Source: Omphalotus guepiniiformis
Lineage: Eukaryota > Basidiomycota > Agaricomycetes > Agaricales > Omphalotaceae
Length of the DNA: 64,000 nt
Reading direction: 5' to 3'
Assembly (NCBI GenBank): GCA_028554645.1
Contig: JAQOOI010000017.1
Span: 744,001 to 808,000, forward strand
Below, in pieces: positions 11,240 through 22,134 of the stretch (the first letter of the stretch is position 1; every line of letters begins with the position of its first letter). The translations under genes were made by a program, and so were the position numbers. The notes beneath the pieces were generated by a model that worked only from the letters and a program-made list of their open reading frames with translations, had not been told where the DNA came from and ran no database searches.

Positions 11240-12622
11240 TTTACAGAGGACAGGCAAAATCTCCAAAGGATACATCGTCAAAGTAGGGACCTAAAAAAGA
11301 TTATAAATCGAAGTCAGGCTACGAGTTGCACATTGTAAGCAAGGAGATGTCATACCTAGATGGTTGACAACGCTCGCATGCAAAACCGAGTTATTGTCAG
11401 CGCAGTTCTGGTTCTCTTGTCCAGGACAAGATATGATGTCGGTCGCTTGACCGTTAGCATCGACCGCATTGATGTGAATCTCGCCCGATGGATGAACGAA
11501 ACCGAGGAACTGCGGAGGTACAGTAGGTACCGGATCATTTTGGTTACTGACATGCAAAAGAGCATCTGTGCCAAGCTGTGACTCAGGTTCAGTACAACCC
11601 TTAAGCAGGACCTTGAGTTCGCACAAAGTTACGTACGGTAGAGTCAACGAAATCTGCCCAGGCTTGATTACCTACTCTTGGGAGTCCAAACACTGCAGTT
11701 GAGATCGTGATGGAAGGATCCAAGTTCGCTTTGAGCATCATGGTATCAAGAGAAGCAATCGCCGCTCCTATCATACGGTAAGTATGAGTTATAGAATTGA
11801 CAGACTGAATGAATGCGGTATACATACCTAACGAATGTCCAGTTACGAGGACATTAGTAGCGTTGTTGGTTGCAATACCGCTCTGAACGCCAGCAAGCAG
11901 GCCATCGGCAGTACGCTCGAAAGTCTGCTGGAAACCATCATGCACTTGAATATTTTCTGTCAAGCAGAAGAGATTAGCTTAATGTAAAGGTGCGCTCATC
12001 CCAAAATAGCTCACTTCCAGCAGCTGCTGTGAACCTGGTGGTGTTGAGATCAACCAGACCAAATTCTGCGTCGTTGAGTACAGAGAGACTGAAAGTGGGA
12101 TTAGCTTTGAGGATATTATTGGTACTTCCGGGAGTTCATACGCACAGATTGGTAGGATCTGTACCCTGGTGAGCCACAACAATCGTGTTGCTTGAAGGAT
12201 CGTGCGCAAGAAAATCTGAGTAGAAGTAACTTATAAAAAAAGAACACCATGTATTGGAAGGGAAACTCACACATCGGAATAAGTCCATCATCTGCAACGA
12301 GTAAACGAAATTTCAATCAGAAGATATTCCTGTGCACCAAAATTACAACCATACCTCCTCCCACTTGAAAGACATCAATATCATTTCCTAGAGCTGTACA
12401 AGGTGATCCGCATTGCCAACTCTGCACTGCAGCACTGGAGCAGTACGCAACACGACTAAATTGAGCAGGCCGTAAAAGACTGGAAGTAATAGTGTCGTTG
12501 GATACAGCTGTGGTCGAGGCGCTGTTGTCACTATCGTCGCCAAGTCCGAAAATAGGTGCTGCTAGCGCAAGCTTAGTCGAGATAAGACCGTAAGTGACGA
12601 AAGAGAGAGTGGCGTGAAACAT
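11240..12622 (-). CDS. Secreted class 3 lipase (alpha/beta hydrolase)
   Basis: Eight exons encode about 300 residues, starting at 12622. The first residues form a signal peptide ending near ALAAP, so the enzyme is probably secreted. The nucleophile elbow GHSLGAAIA (Ser) is created exactly across the intron whose donor is at about 11827. Further fungal lipase_3 motifs are VAHQGTDPTN before the lid region, AVFGLPRVGNQAWADFVD, and NQNDPVPTVPP followed by FVHPSGEIH. These supply the catalytic Asp and a His near the C-terminus (NHLGPYF). Cysteines in SCPGQENQNC fit a disulphide-stabilised secreted lipase. The expected substrate is triacylglycerol or another ester. The last exon either stops at 11277 or reads to 11240, depending on the length of an A run at 11279-11282. 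Confidence 0.85.
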
Positions 12623-14977
12623 TCTGTCTCGAAGTGATGCACAAGCAAAGAGGGACTTGAAGGCAATCTATAACAGAACGCGCTGCGACGAATAGATGCG
12701 TGAAAGCTGATACAAAGGAAAAAACTAATAAAAGGGAAAAAAAGGAGAGAAGGCGCTGCCTGAAAAAATCGAACAAGGCCCGAAGGGAACAGGGAAGGGA
12801 GTGAACAAGGAGAGGGAGTACCAAAGTGTCATTGAACACGCTTTTAAGAGTGCGGTGATTTTGATTGTGAAATTATTGCTTAAGCGTTTATATATTCTGA
12901 TCAAGGTTAATCAGAGATTGAATGTCCTGGGTGTCGCCAAGTTCTTGCTCGCATCATTCGTAGTCGCACGCCAGGTCTCGCGTTACCCTCTTGGCTGTGG
13001 GCCCACCTCAAACAGCAAATGATGTGATTGGCTTATGTTCGTCCAGTTTCCTGAACTCGCAGGCACTTGATTCAACGAACATATGATAGATACTTGACCT
13101 CGAGCTCACGGATGATGGGAACATATGCAACATCTTTATGACCGAGGATAGCAACGGTCCATGACGATGATCCAGGGACCGGTACCGTACCGAGGGTGTT
13201 GTATAACAAAGCAGTGTTGTAGCAAACACTTTCAACACTTCGTTGCATTGGCATTGATCATTGGAATTTGATACGATAGATCATAAGTAGATGGAGGATG
13301 AGTGTGAAGCACACTGACTGGATCCGCAAGGCAAGGATCACTTCAGTCCGTACAGGCTCCAAACAGCGATATCGTAGCGGTATAGGAAGGCCTGCTTGAA
13401 GGCCCACCGCCTTACAGCGCCTTACTCGTACTTAGTCGCGGTAGATGATCGTTGTCGTACGAGAAGTCAAAATTCCACGGCGCCTGAAGTCCATTGTATC
13501 AACAATGATAAAAATCAACGAAAAAGAACTCCCTCACCCCTCGTTATATCTTTCAGCCAACCCACGCTTGTCCGAAGGCGGGACCGCAGCTGGCCGAGAC
13601 AGCACAGGCGCGACAATTGCCAGAAGAGCCAGCAAAAACAATGAGATAGTCATGCTTGGAAATGTGCAATGCATTTGGTAGAGACGCCTTCAATAGAAGA
13701 ATCTGAAGAGACGGATGGCCTGAAAGATACGATGAACAATTGACAGTACCAGACTGTGACGTGAAGAGTCGTTCAACGAGGGGGGGCTTGCTGGGGGCTT
13801 GCAAGCGATAGATAGTGCACATCAGCTTTTATGTATTCCGACCTCCGCATCTAATTGGAGCAAGATGGCAAGATGGCGGCAGGCGCGTACTATAGTAGAT
13901 GATACAGTGTGTGTGGAAACCGGCATTGCGAGGAGGACTTGTGAAAGCCCGCTCGTACAAGTAACACCGCTATCCGAATCATTCAATACATCAATACATT
14001 TCACTGCATAGCCATTTCAGAGTATTCAACTCACCAGAGACAATATTACATCCACCTTTGAGGTTCAGGGACAAGTCCAAAGCACAGAATCCTGACCACC
14101 TGCTGACCACTCACGGAATCTGGTTTAACTGCCAATACACTGGGTTCCCACGCATGTTATCTGCCATGTTATCTGCCATCCCGGTTTTGTTACCAGTATA
14201 TCTCCTCTTGTAGCTACTTTCTTGCCTCAAGAAAATTGTTATGGCTTAATTATAGTGTCTAGTAATATATGTTGAGCTATGATTATTTTTATGGGTTGTG
14301 CATCTCACACATTTAAGCAAAATGTTATCTGCCACTGTACTGTGGCAGATAACATGGCAGATAACAAGCGCGCGGCAAAACCGGTTACTCATCCGGATTG
14401 CCGGGTGCAAGCCACATGGCACTCGCATGGCACTTTCCTGAGTGCCGTCTGGTGTATGCACAGTACCCTGCAAAGTATGTCTGCAAAGGAGTAGATGGGG
14501 GCAGGGTCTGTACATTTACAAAGCAGCAAAACCCATAGATAATGTACATTTGAATAGTCTCAAAATGATACTGCACTGTTACTACAATTCAGACTAAGAA
14601 ACTCTGAGAATTTGTATAATTAGGGAGTAATAAACCTGAATATATATTGTAGTATGTAGCCCATGTAACTTTATTGGAATTCTACTTATATTTTTGAAGA
14701 GAGATGCAAAATCCATAAGTGCAATGAACATGAAGTCGGAAATCCGGCATTTCTCGTGAACTATTGCTAAATTTGGAAACGCGGCAACTACGGCTTGACT
14801 CATGTGATCAGACCGCCGGCAATTTCGTGAAATTTCTTTTTCCCCCCTTTTTTTCTTTTTTTCCCTTTCTTTTTGGTCATGAGATACCCAGTGTATCCAT
14901 GGGAAAACCCGGAATCTTGGGGTGAAGAGGTGAAGTAAGCGGATGCTGATGGGCGCTTGAAAGATGGCCATTCTCAT
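12623..14977. other. Gene-poor region
   Basis: This is about 2.35 kb without a gene I can support. The part next to the lipase (about 12,650-12,850) is CT/GA-rich, consistent with a promoter. The rest contains only short frames without family features or consistent splicing, the inverted-repeat cluster at 14152-14386, and a pyrimidine-rich tract near 14845-14873. Confidence 0.5.
14152..14386. repeat. Cluster of 12-mer direct and inverted repeats with a perfect hairpin
   Basis: The 12-mer ATGTTATCTGCC occurs twice in tandem near 14154-14177. It recurs at 14322-14333 and twice in inverse orientation at 14342-14366. Positions 14322-14335 and 14342-14355 form a perfect 14-bp stem with a 6-nt loop. 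The sequence CCGGTTTTG also appears on both sides in opposite orientation (about 14190 and 14380). This looks like a fold-back or MITE remnant, but I cannot define ends or a target duplication. Confidence 0.6.
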
Positions 14978-15060
14978 GGCTACTTGGCGCAATGGTAGCG
15001 CGTTTGGCTTCGATTGCTGAACTTACCAAAAGGTTGCAGGTTCGAGTCCTGCAGTGGTCA
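14978..15060 (+). tRNA. tRNA-Arg (anticodon UCG) with an 11-nt intron
   Basis: The sequence folds as a full cloverleaf: a 7-bp acceptor stem GGCTACT/AGTGGTC with two G-U pairs, a GCGC/GCGC D stem, an anticodon stem TTTGG/CCAAA, and a T arm GCAGG-TTCGAGT-CCTGC. The loop reads CTTCGA, then an 11-nt intron (TTGCTGAACTT) directly after position 37, then A38. The anticodon TCG decodes CGA, so the isotype is Arg. The mature length is 72 nt before CCA addition. A TTTTT run and short T runs follow at about 15060-15072. Confidence 0.92.
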
Positions 15061-15236
15061 TTTTTCATGTTTTCTTGACATGGTGAACGATAGAACTGAA
15101 GAGTCGTCAAAATGCTGAGATGTGATCTAAGTACATTACAGTCATAAGTAGGTGGGTACTGGATTATATACTTCGCACAAGAATCATAATTCTCAGTACA
15201 GTATAGAATGTTCGCAAGGACCCAAATCCTTGACTC

Positions 15237-17263
15237 TCAGAACGAGAATGAATACGAGCCACCTCTAGGGTGACCATGCCCACCGAACCCACCACCAAAT
15301 CCTCCACCGTTGAACTGAGCAAACAAATTGGCGATATCAGCCTGGCTCATACCGTTCATACCACCCATTCCACCAAATCCACCTCCTTCGTTCATGCCGT
15401 CCTCGTCTTCGCCCATGTCATACCGTTCTCGTCGTGCAGGATCAGAAAGCACAGCATTCGCCTCGACCACGAGTTTGAATTTTTCTTCGTCCCCACCCTG
15501 GAGAAACCAACGTTGAGAAATACACATTCGCAGGGGATGCAGTGAAAACTTACCTTGTCTGGATGGTGCTTCAAACTCTCCCGCCTGTACGCTTTCTTGA
15601 TTTCAATCTCCGTGCAGTCCCTTTGCAGACCTAGAATCTTGTAGTAATCCTTCGTCTTACTTCTCTTCAACGCCACCTCGGCTTTCTTGAGCTCCGCACG
15701 CAGCGCGCGTACATCTGCCTCAGTCGTGCTTCCGTCTTTTTGAGCCTCTTGTATAGCACCATTGAAATCGCGTACTGCTTCTTCAAATTTCTCCATGGCA
15801 AGATGAATCCGTGCTTGCGTCCTGAGTGCTTTGAAAGAGCTGGGGACAAGAGAAAGTGATGCCTCGGTATCAGCAAGAGCTCGGGTATGTTCTGAAAGCT
15901 AACAGGGCGAGTATCTACGTGTCAGACAAAGTAAAAGCTCGGAAGAGAGAATGCCTACCTTAAGGAGTGTAGTTGCACGGTTAGACAGTAACGTAGCACG
16001 TATCTGTCCACCTTTAGCTTCCTCTTCTGATTCGCCTATACGCTAATGAACGGTAACATGTAAGAGATGCTAAAAGGACGAGAAAGTAATATACGCTCCA
16101 AGGCTTCCGTGTATTTCTCTACAGCTTCCTGCAATTTTCCGGATTTGAACATAACATTTCCCTCATCCTTGAGCCGTTCAACATCCCTGACACGCTTTCG
16201 TAGGTGTTGAGCAGGTACATATGCCGGATCGAGCCGGAGCGCGGAAGCAACGTGTTGCGATGCTTGCGGTAACTTGCCACTGAGGAACAGCACAAGACCA
16301 CGGAGAGATAAAACTTCTGGCGAGTTGGAATTTAATCTAAGCGCGTCACTGGTACCCAAACTCAGTTAGAGAAGAGATCATAAAATGATAACGAAATACT
16401 CGTACTTTGCTGCAGTATTCGCGCCTTCTAGATTGTTTTTCACCAGTTCGAGCTCGACTTTCCACACTCTCCACTCAGTAGGGACTTCTTCACCCTCACT
16501 CTCTATCCCTTGCAAACACTTATCCAGCGCCAACCTCGCAAGCCCCCAATCCTTCTTTGCTCGAGCGGTCTCGAACGTCTTCAAGCGGCTCTCCAGCTCC
16601 GAAATCTTAGTCTTAAGCTGTATAGCAGGCGAATTCTTCGGTTCAAGCGAAAGAACCGTTCGCAGCGTCGATGAAGCAGGAGTAGCAGATCCAAGCGCTA
16701 ATTGACACCTTGCAAGTCGTAAGAGGGTTTTCGCTGACGGAGCAGAAGCTTGCAGAGTAGCCGCTTGTTGGCAATCATCTAATGCAGGTCGGAATCGTTT
16801 TATAGCCATGTAGGATGCTGCTCGGTTGGTGAGGAATGCAGGCTCGAGGGGATTTATTTCTGTGGCGTGTAAACGAGAGATCTTGGAGAAGAATTAAGAT
16901 ATAAGCATACCGATAGCTTTGGTATATAGCTCGATAGCCTCGCGGTATTGACCAGCCTTGAAAGCTACATTTCCCTTCTCTTTGACTTTTTCGGCGCGCT
17001 TCACGATATCTTCCTCCTCAGGCTGAGGTTCAGGCAATGGCTCCGCTGTCGTCTCTTCAGGAGAAGGTGAATTAGATTTTGGTGGGGGTGTCGTAGGTGT
17101 CGTAGATACTGGTGAGCTCGGACCAGCCGCAGTTGAATTTTCTGTAACGATAGACATAAGTAACGAAATTCGCTGACTGCACGCGCTAAGAAAATGAATT
17201 TGGCACATACTCTGCTTGTGCTTTCGCAGCTCTTTTGGCTTGTTTATTCTTTTTATTGCCCAT
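15237..17263 (-). CDS. TPR and J-domain co-chaperone (DNAJC7/TPR2-like)
   Basis: The core exons are well supported: 16911 to about 17141, 16406-16859, 16095-16348, 15959-16035, 15554-15898 and 15237-15497. TPR motifs are clear (for example [39 protein letters not shown] and [24 protein letters not shown]). They are followed by a J domain ([11 protein letters not shown]...HHPDK, with the HPD tripeptide) and a Gly/Phe-rich tail ending GSYSFSF. This is the architecture of DNAJC7/TPR2, a cytosolic adaptor between Hsp70 and Hsp90. The likely first exon (17211-17263) encodes a Lys/Ala-rich start, [17 protein letters not shown]. Joining it to the acceptor at 17142 leaves the frame off by one, so the N-terminal junction is uncertain; an internal ATG at about 17157 is an alternative start. 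Confidence 0.9.
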
Positions 17264-17615
17264 CTTGATAGAGCGACAATTAGCACAACGATGGCTTAGA
17301 TGTAGATGATATGTCGCCAATATCCACTGTCAGAAGCGCCGACGTCCGTCTATAGACCACTGATTAGTCGGCTGCGCCAAACAGGACCAAAGTCTACTGA
17401 CAAGATACGGTATACGAAATTACGAATCCTCGAGGCTCGAAAGATCCTAAGTAATTCACATTGATATTGAGTACTGAGTGTAGTGACTGTATTTAAATAC
17501 AGCATAAATACATGCTGTATTGTATTGTATTGTAAATGATGCGTACACACAAATCCACAACTATGAACAAGATGACGAGAATACGAGAGTACAAGACCGA
17601 TAACAACAAACCAAC
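17264..17615. other. Short intergenic region
   Basis: This is about 350 bases between the co-chaperone start and the 3' end of the F-box gene, both on the minus strand. A short imperfect TGTATTG repeat occurs at 17516-17534. Nothing else is evident. Confidence 0.4.
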
Positions 17616-20332
17616 TCACTGTGACCCAATCCCTTCCGAAACAGATCTCGTCTGGCTCCTTCTCCCATGATGACTACTACCTTCCCCTTTCGACAGTTTC
17701 AGATCTTCAGCTTTCTCCTGCTCCTTCTCTCTCTCCCTGTCTTCCCTCGGTTTCAAACTCCAAATCTCCATAACCGTCTTCCCTGCTCTCCTACACATAA
17801 CCGCACACACCTCTGCCCCAGGCCCATACGCAACCTTCCAGATACTCTCACTAGGATCACTCAACTCACGCACATAGTTGCCCGTCTGCGTCTCGAAAAG
17901 CCGCACGCGACCGTCGTTGCCGCCTGTAACTAGGAACCGTTGGTCAAACTGGAGCGAAGTCACCGAGGAGTCATGCGCGGCTATCCGGTGCTGCACGGCG
18001 TAGGTCGAGAGCGAGAATGTTATCACGCGTCCGTCCGAGCCGCCGGTGGCTAACATGGTAGGGGAAAGCTGAAGTTGACAGACGAGGGCTGTGTGTCCTT
18101 GGAGGAGAGCAATGCACTCGCTAAATCCATATTACATCAGTAAAGTTTTTGCGAACACTCAACATCTTGTTATACACACCCAGACTCTGCATCCCATACT
18201 CTGACAGTTGTATCCAACCCTCCAGAGGCTATTCTCACCCCATCAAACGCAACAGAATAGATCTGGTGCATATGACCTGTCAGCACGTGGAGGCATTCAC
18301 CAGTATCAACATCCCAAAGCTACCGGAATCATCAGTACCCAATCCGCCAGACTCTAGTATAGTACCTACCCGACAAGTGTTATCATAACTTCCACTGACA
18401 ACCCTGTTCCCGCACACATCCAGGCACCTCACACTCGAAGTGTGTCCAGTAAGAGTTCGTAGGAGACGGCCTCGTTGCACGTCCCACACCCGAAGCGTCA
18501 TGTCCCGCGATCCTGAGACGGCAATTGGCCTATTATGCAGTACCTTGATGCAACGAATAGTTGACGTGTGTCCACGAAGGATGTATATACAGTATCTAAT
18601 GGCGATGGCACCCAGTCAGACATAAGGATTGATGCAGCACGTAAGACGTACCCAGACTTGATGTCCCACACTCTGACCACCTTATCACATCCACCGCTGA
18701 CCACAATGGCATTAGGCTGTCCCCAGCCTTCCGAAGATCCACACACATCACTTGGTTTGCCTGGGTTCCGTCTTCCGTCACTGTTCCAGCTCCCCTCCGA
18801 ACTAGCCTCATCAAACGCATCTTCATCACTCGATTCGACAATCCCCTGATCGTCTTCCTCGTCGTCAGTGTCCGCATATTCTTTGCCGTTCGCTGTCAGA
18901 CCTAACGCTGTCCTCAAGGAGTGTGGAACAAACGGATCCAAAGGAGGATCGCTCCCAGTGCCTACTGCGCCCTGCGCATTAGAACCCGCAGCATAACCTG
19001 CATGACCGCCTACCCCGCCCCAACCATCAGCGCCCATGATTGAGCTACTTGCTTCGAGATCCCCCTCGCTATATCTCGTATAAAGAGCTGCAGGCCGTTT
19101 CGAAGTACCTGTCTGCACTCGGTCTTCAGAGTCCGCTACACTCGCGCCCTTCTTCCTTCTTCGTTTCCCGGCGAAAGTGGCCCTATCGCCCGCGCCGCTT
19201 TCGCCCCATTTGCCTCCTTTACGAATTAGACACACGGCCCACACACCCGAATCATGGCCCACCAAAGTCCGCGCAAGCACGCCCGTGCGTGCACTGAACA
19301 CATGAATCCGGCAATTTGCTAAACCTACTACAACCCAATCTTCATCTAAAGCGAGGGAGGTAACAACGCCGCTGTCTTGAGCAGTAATGCTAGTGGATGG
19401 AACACGATGAGCACGTAGTAAATGACCACCGTTGTGCCAATTCTTCACTAGAAAAGAAACTCAGTACGAGAACATCAGGAGCAAGCGAAGAACCCACTGA
19501 TAGTGTATGAATACTTGAAATGATCTCGATACGAGAAATTAGGATTAGGATTAACGGCCTTCGTTGGTCGTCCACGTCGCTTCTTCGCCATAATCCATTC
19601 TAGAGCAGGATCCATGGGGAGATTCGCATAACGTTCCATCTCCACCAGGGGCTGATCATCTTCTGTTACTACACGTTCCTTCCCTTTTCCCTTCTTGCTT
19701 GTCGTAGTGTTTCCTGTCTTCGGCGTTCCATCCTCAAACCCAAACTCACTGCATAAACCCTTCCATATGCTCTCGTCACTAACGAGTCGTCTCCACCAGC
19801 GGCTGACTTGTGCGGCTCTAGCAAGTGTTCTGGGTTCGTCCACAAACCCAAGGATATGAAGAGCCAACTCGGGAGGAAGCGCTCGGAGAAAATCGCGCTT
19901 GAGAAGGGGAGCAATCGTAGTTGAAATGAAAAGTAATTCGGCAGGAGTGCACGCCTTCAGTAACGCTGTCAAATATTGACGTCGCAGAACAGGGTTCTGA
20001 GGTAATGTTAACGGAGAAACCGGAGTATTCACAGAGAGCTGTTCAGGCGTGATAGGATTGATGGAATTAGATGAATTCGACTTGCCCATCATCACAGAAA
20101 TGTTGGGACCTGGAGACGGTGCGGGCGTGGGCGGTGAAGCAATAGGCATATAGAGTGTCTGTGAACCGGCCTGCTGTTGAGTAGCTGATGTTGTAGACGG
20201 TTTAACTATTAGATCCGATGAAGACTCAATAGGAAGTACATGACATTGCTGAAAGTTTCTCTGCTGCTGAGCCGTAGCAGCAGCATCTGCAGTATCCGTC
20301 GCAAACGATCCCTCGGCGCCCTCTACGGTCAT
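17616..20332 (-). CDS. CDC4: F-box and WD40 protein, Cdc4/Fbxw7 type
   Basis: Five exons (19498-20332, 18652-19447, 18370-18595, 18180-18319, 17616-18120) are all in phase and give 833 residues. An F-box lies at about residues 150-200 (LPPELALHILGFVDEPRTLARAAQVSRWWRRLV), followed by a basic KKRRGRP nuclear signal. WD40 repeats then run to the C-terminus (for example VRVWDIKSG, GHTSTIRCIKV, LRVWDVQRGRLLRTLTGH and VSGSYDNTCRLWDVDTGECL). This order matches Cdc4/Pop1/Fbxw7, the substrate receptor of an SCF ubiquitin ligase that targets phosphorylated cell-cycle regulators in the nucleus. The insert between the first and second blades is long and acidic. The N-terminus is Gln/Ser/Pro-rich. Orthology to Cdc4 is inferred from architecture. 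Confidence 0.9.
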
Positions 20333-20690
20333 GTTGGAATCTGGAAAAATCGGAGTGATCGACAGATATGGCAATGTGTCAGCCCTGAGCAGTTCGTTTA
20401 TGATTTCTGGAAGAAGTGAGATTGAAAGTCTAGTCGGAATGTGGAGAAAAAGAAGAGAGAGAAAGAGGGCAAATTACAGCAGATGGTGGTGGTCGACAGC
20501 TAAGGCTGCACATCAGCCAAGTAAACAAGGGCAAACTTGGCTTCTATAAGCGTCCCGGAGGTACATCACGATCATGTTTCGGGTTCTATACACAGTGACA
20601 GTAACTTCTTCTCCGACTCGTACGTGTATGTCAGTACCTTACATACTACAAACTAGGATAGAAAAACAACAAAACAACAGGAAAAAACTA
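20333..20690. other. Intergenic, promoter of the F-box gene
   Basis: This is about 360 bases between the F-box gene start and the tRNA. It is purine-rich near 20,440-20,470 and contains a poly-A-rich stretch just 5' of 20,690. No gene is seen. Confidence 0.4.
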
Positions 20691-20773
20691 TGACCACCGC
20701 AGGACTCGAACCTGCAACCTTTTGGTACGCTCAGCAATCGAAGCCAAACGCGCTACCATTGCGCCAGGAAGCC
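20691..20773 (-). tRNA. tRNA-Arg (anticodon UCG) with an 11-nt intron, second copy
   Basis: The body is nearly identical to the tRNA at 14978-15060, with the same D arm, anticodon stem, CTTCGA loop and T arm. The intron differs (TTGCTGAGCGT) but has the same length and position. The acceptor stem is GGCTTCC/GGTGGTC, which leaves a T-T mismatch at pair 5 besides two G-T pairs. The body otherwise folds perfectly. A run of T lies downstream on the minus strand. Confidence 0.88.
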
Positions 20774-20859
20774 ATGATGTTATCGCCAGAAGTCTCAGTT
20801 AATCCATCAGAGCACGCACGGTACATGTAAGTACACGAAGTAAAGCCATGATTTCGATC

Positions 20860-21710
20860 TCAAGCTGTAGGTAATTTTTTGCCATCCAGTGTGAACCTGC
20901 AACCAAAGATCTCAGTATTTCCCATCCAGGAAGTAAGGCGCTCATACGTACCTATAGTCCCAATCCTCCGGTTCTTCTCTCGAAATCAAATCCCAATACA
21001 CCTTCGCATGCGTAGGTGCGCTCGTAAAGAAGCCCTCTTCTCCTGATTTCAAGTTCGGAATACCCCCTTCGGCGGAGACAAGGTGGGCATAATGAAACCT
21101 TATCCCCTCCTCCTTATACGCAAAATGAAAATGTTTTACCAGATCCACCTCGAGTGATTTCTGGATCGTCCCTGTGAAGAAATGGCGCAGCCCGGGGGAA
21201 GCGCTCGCACTAGCGGAAAGGAAGGGTAGGTAATTGCCTGTCACAATGAAGGCCTTCCTAGCTGTTGTCTCTAGGGTCTGTGCCTCACGAAGGCCGCGAA
21301 GCATTTCTTGCGCGGCTGTGAATACCCCTGCGCCGACATTCAAAGAATGGAAGAAATCAGAGCGGGCGAGCGACAGAGGGTCGGCTGGCTCTGGAATGGG
21401 ATAGAAGACACTAACTGCATCGCGAAAAGATCAGCTTATGAATCTCTAAAATGTGATATTGCCAACCATTGTAGACGACTACAGAAGGAGCTCCGAGTTC
21501 CTTACGAACAGTAGCAAACGCATTGGCGATGCTGTCCTGAACAGTAGCGTCAACAGAGACAGGTAAGTAACCAGAGTCCTTTAGCTTTTCGACGTCAGGT
21601 TTGCGAGATCCAAAAGCCACAGAATACCCCTCGTGCTTGAGCTTCTGAGCCAGCGATACGCCAATGTGGGATCCTGCACCTATGAGGAATGCGATGGGTT
21701 TAGTAGACAT
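20860..21710 (-). CDS. Short-chain dehydrogenase/reductase-like protein
   Basis: Three exons (21467-21710, 20952-21414, 20860-20896) give 247 residues, a typical SDR length. The N-terminal Rossmann motif is FLIGAGSHIGVSLAQKL (a GxxxxxG variant of TGxxxGxG), followed by a basic residue pair (GSRKPD) that would favour NADPH. The expected catalytic YxxxK is not obvious. The region after the second exon start (SVFYPIPEPADPLS) lacks the usual NNAG and YSASK signatures, so this may be an atypical SDR of the kind frequent in fungi. Substrate and pathway are unknown. It stops with LDGKKLPTA. Confidence 0.8.
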
Positions 21711-22134
21711 TGTCAATGAACGAAGGGTTTGCGAGATATTGTAGAGACATATTTCGCCGTCTTTGCTTATTTTAACAGACACAGAAACAGTATAAGTAAG
21801 CACTTCTCGGAGGAAGGTGGATAGTCTAGAGTATTAGCATTGGTAATTCTATGAAGATGCTCTGTCAGCGCTCACTTACAAACATGTTTTTCTCTGTTCA
21901 TCGGTCGCAAAGACGGCACGCCAGCCATGACCTAGGAAGGTGAAGTTCTACGGCTTCCGCGACACCTGGGGTGCTACAGAGGATCCTGAAGGGTTGAACG
22001 TTGAACGTTGGATGCCAATAAGTACTGGCGCGAAAGTTGCCGACTCGTATCGTAGAGGTCCTTAACTTGATATTCATATATCACTTCTTGATAAAGTGAT
22101 CAGATACCGCATAAGCAGCTCCTCATCCGGTGTA
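21711..22134. other. Intergenic flank of the TIR element
   Basis: This stretch lies between the SDR start and the left end of the transposable element. It contains a short direct repeat GTTGAACGTTGAACGTTGG near 21,995-22,012. No gene is seen. Confidence 0.4.

Noticed and set aside
14877..15110. Minus-strand open frame overlapping the first tRNA
   Set aside because: It reads through the tRNA gene and its Cys/Arg-rich peptide (CRTRTCNLLV) is the familiar antisense translation of a tRNA T arm.
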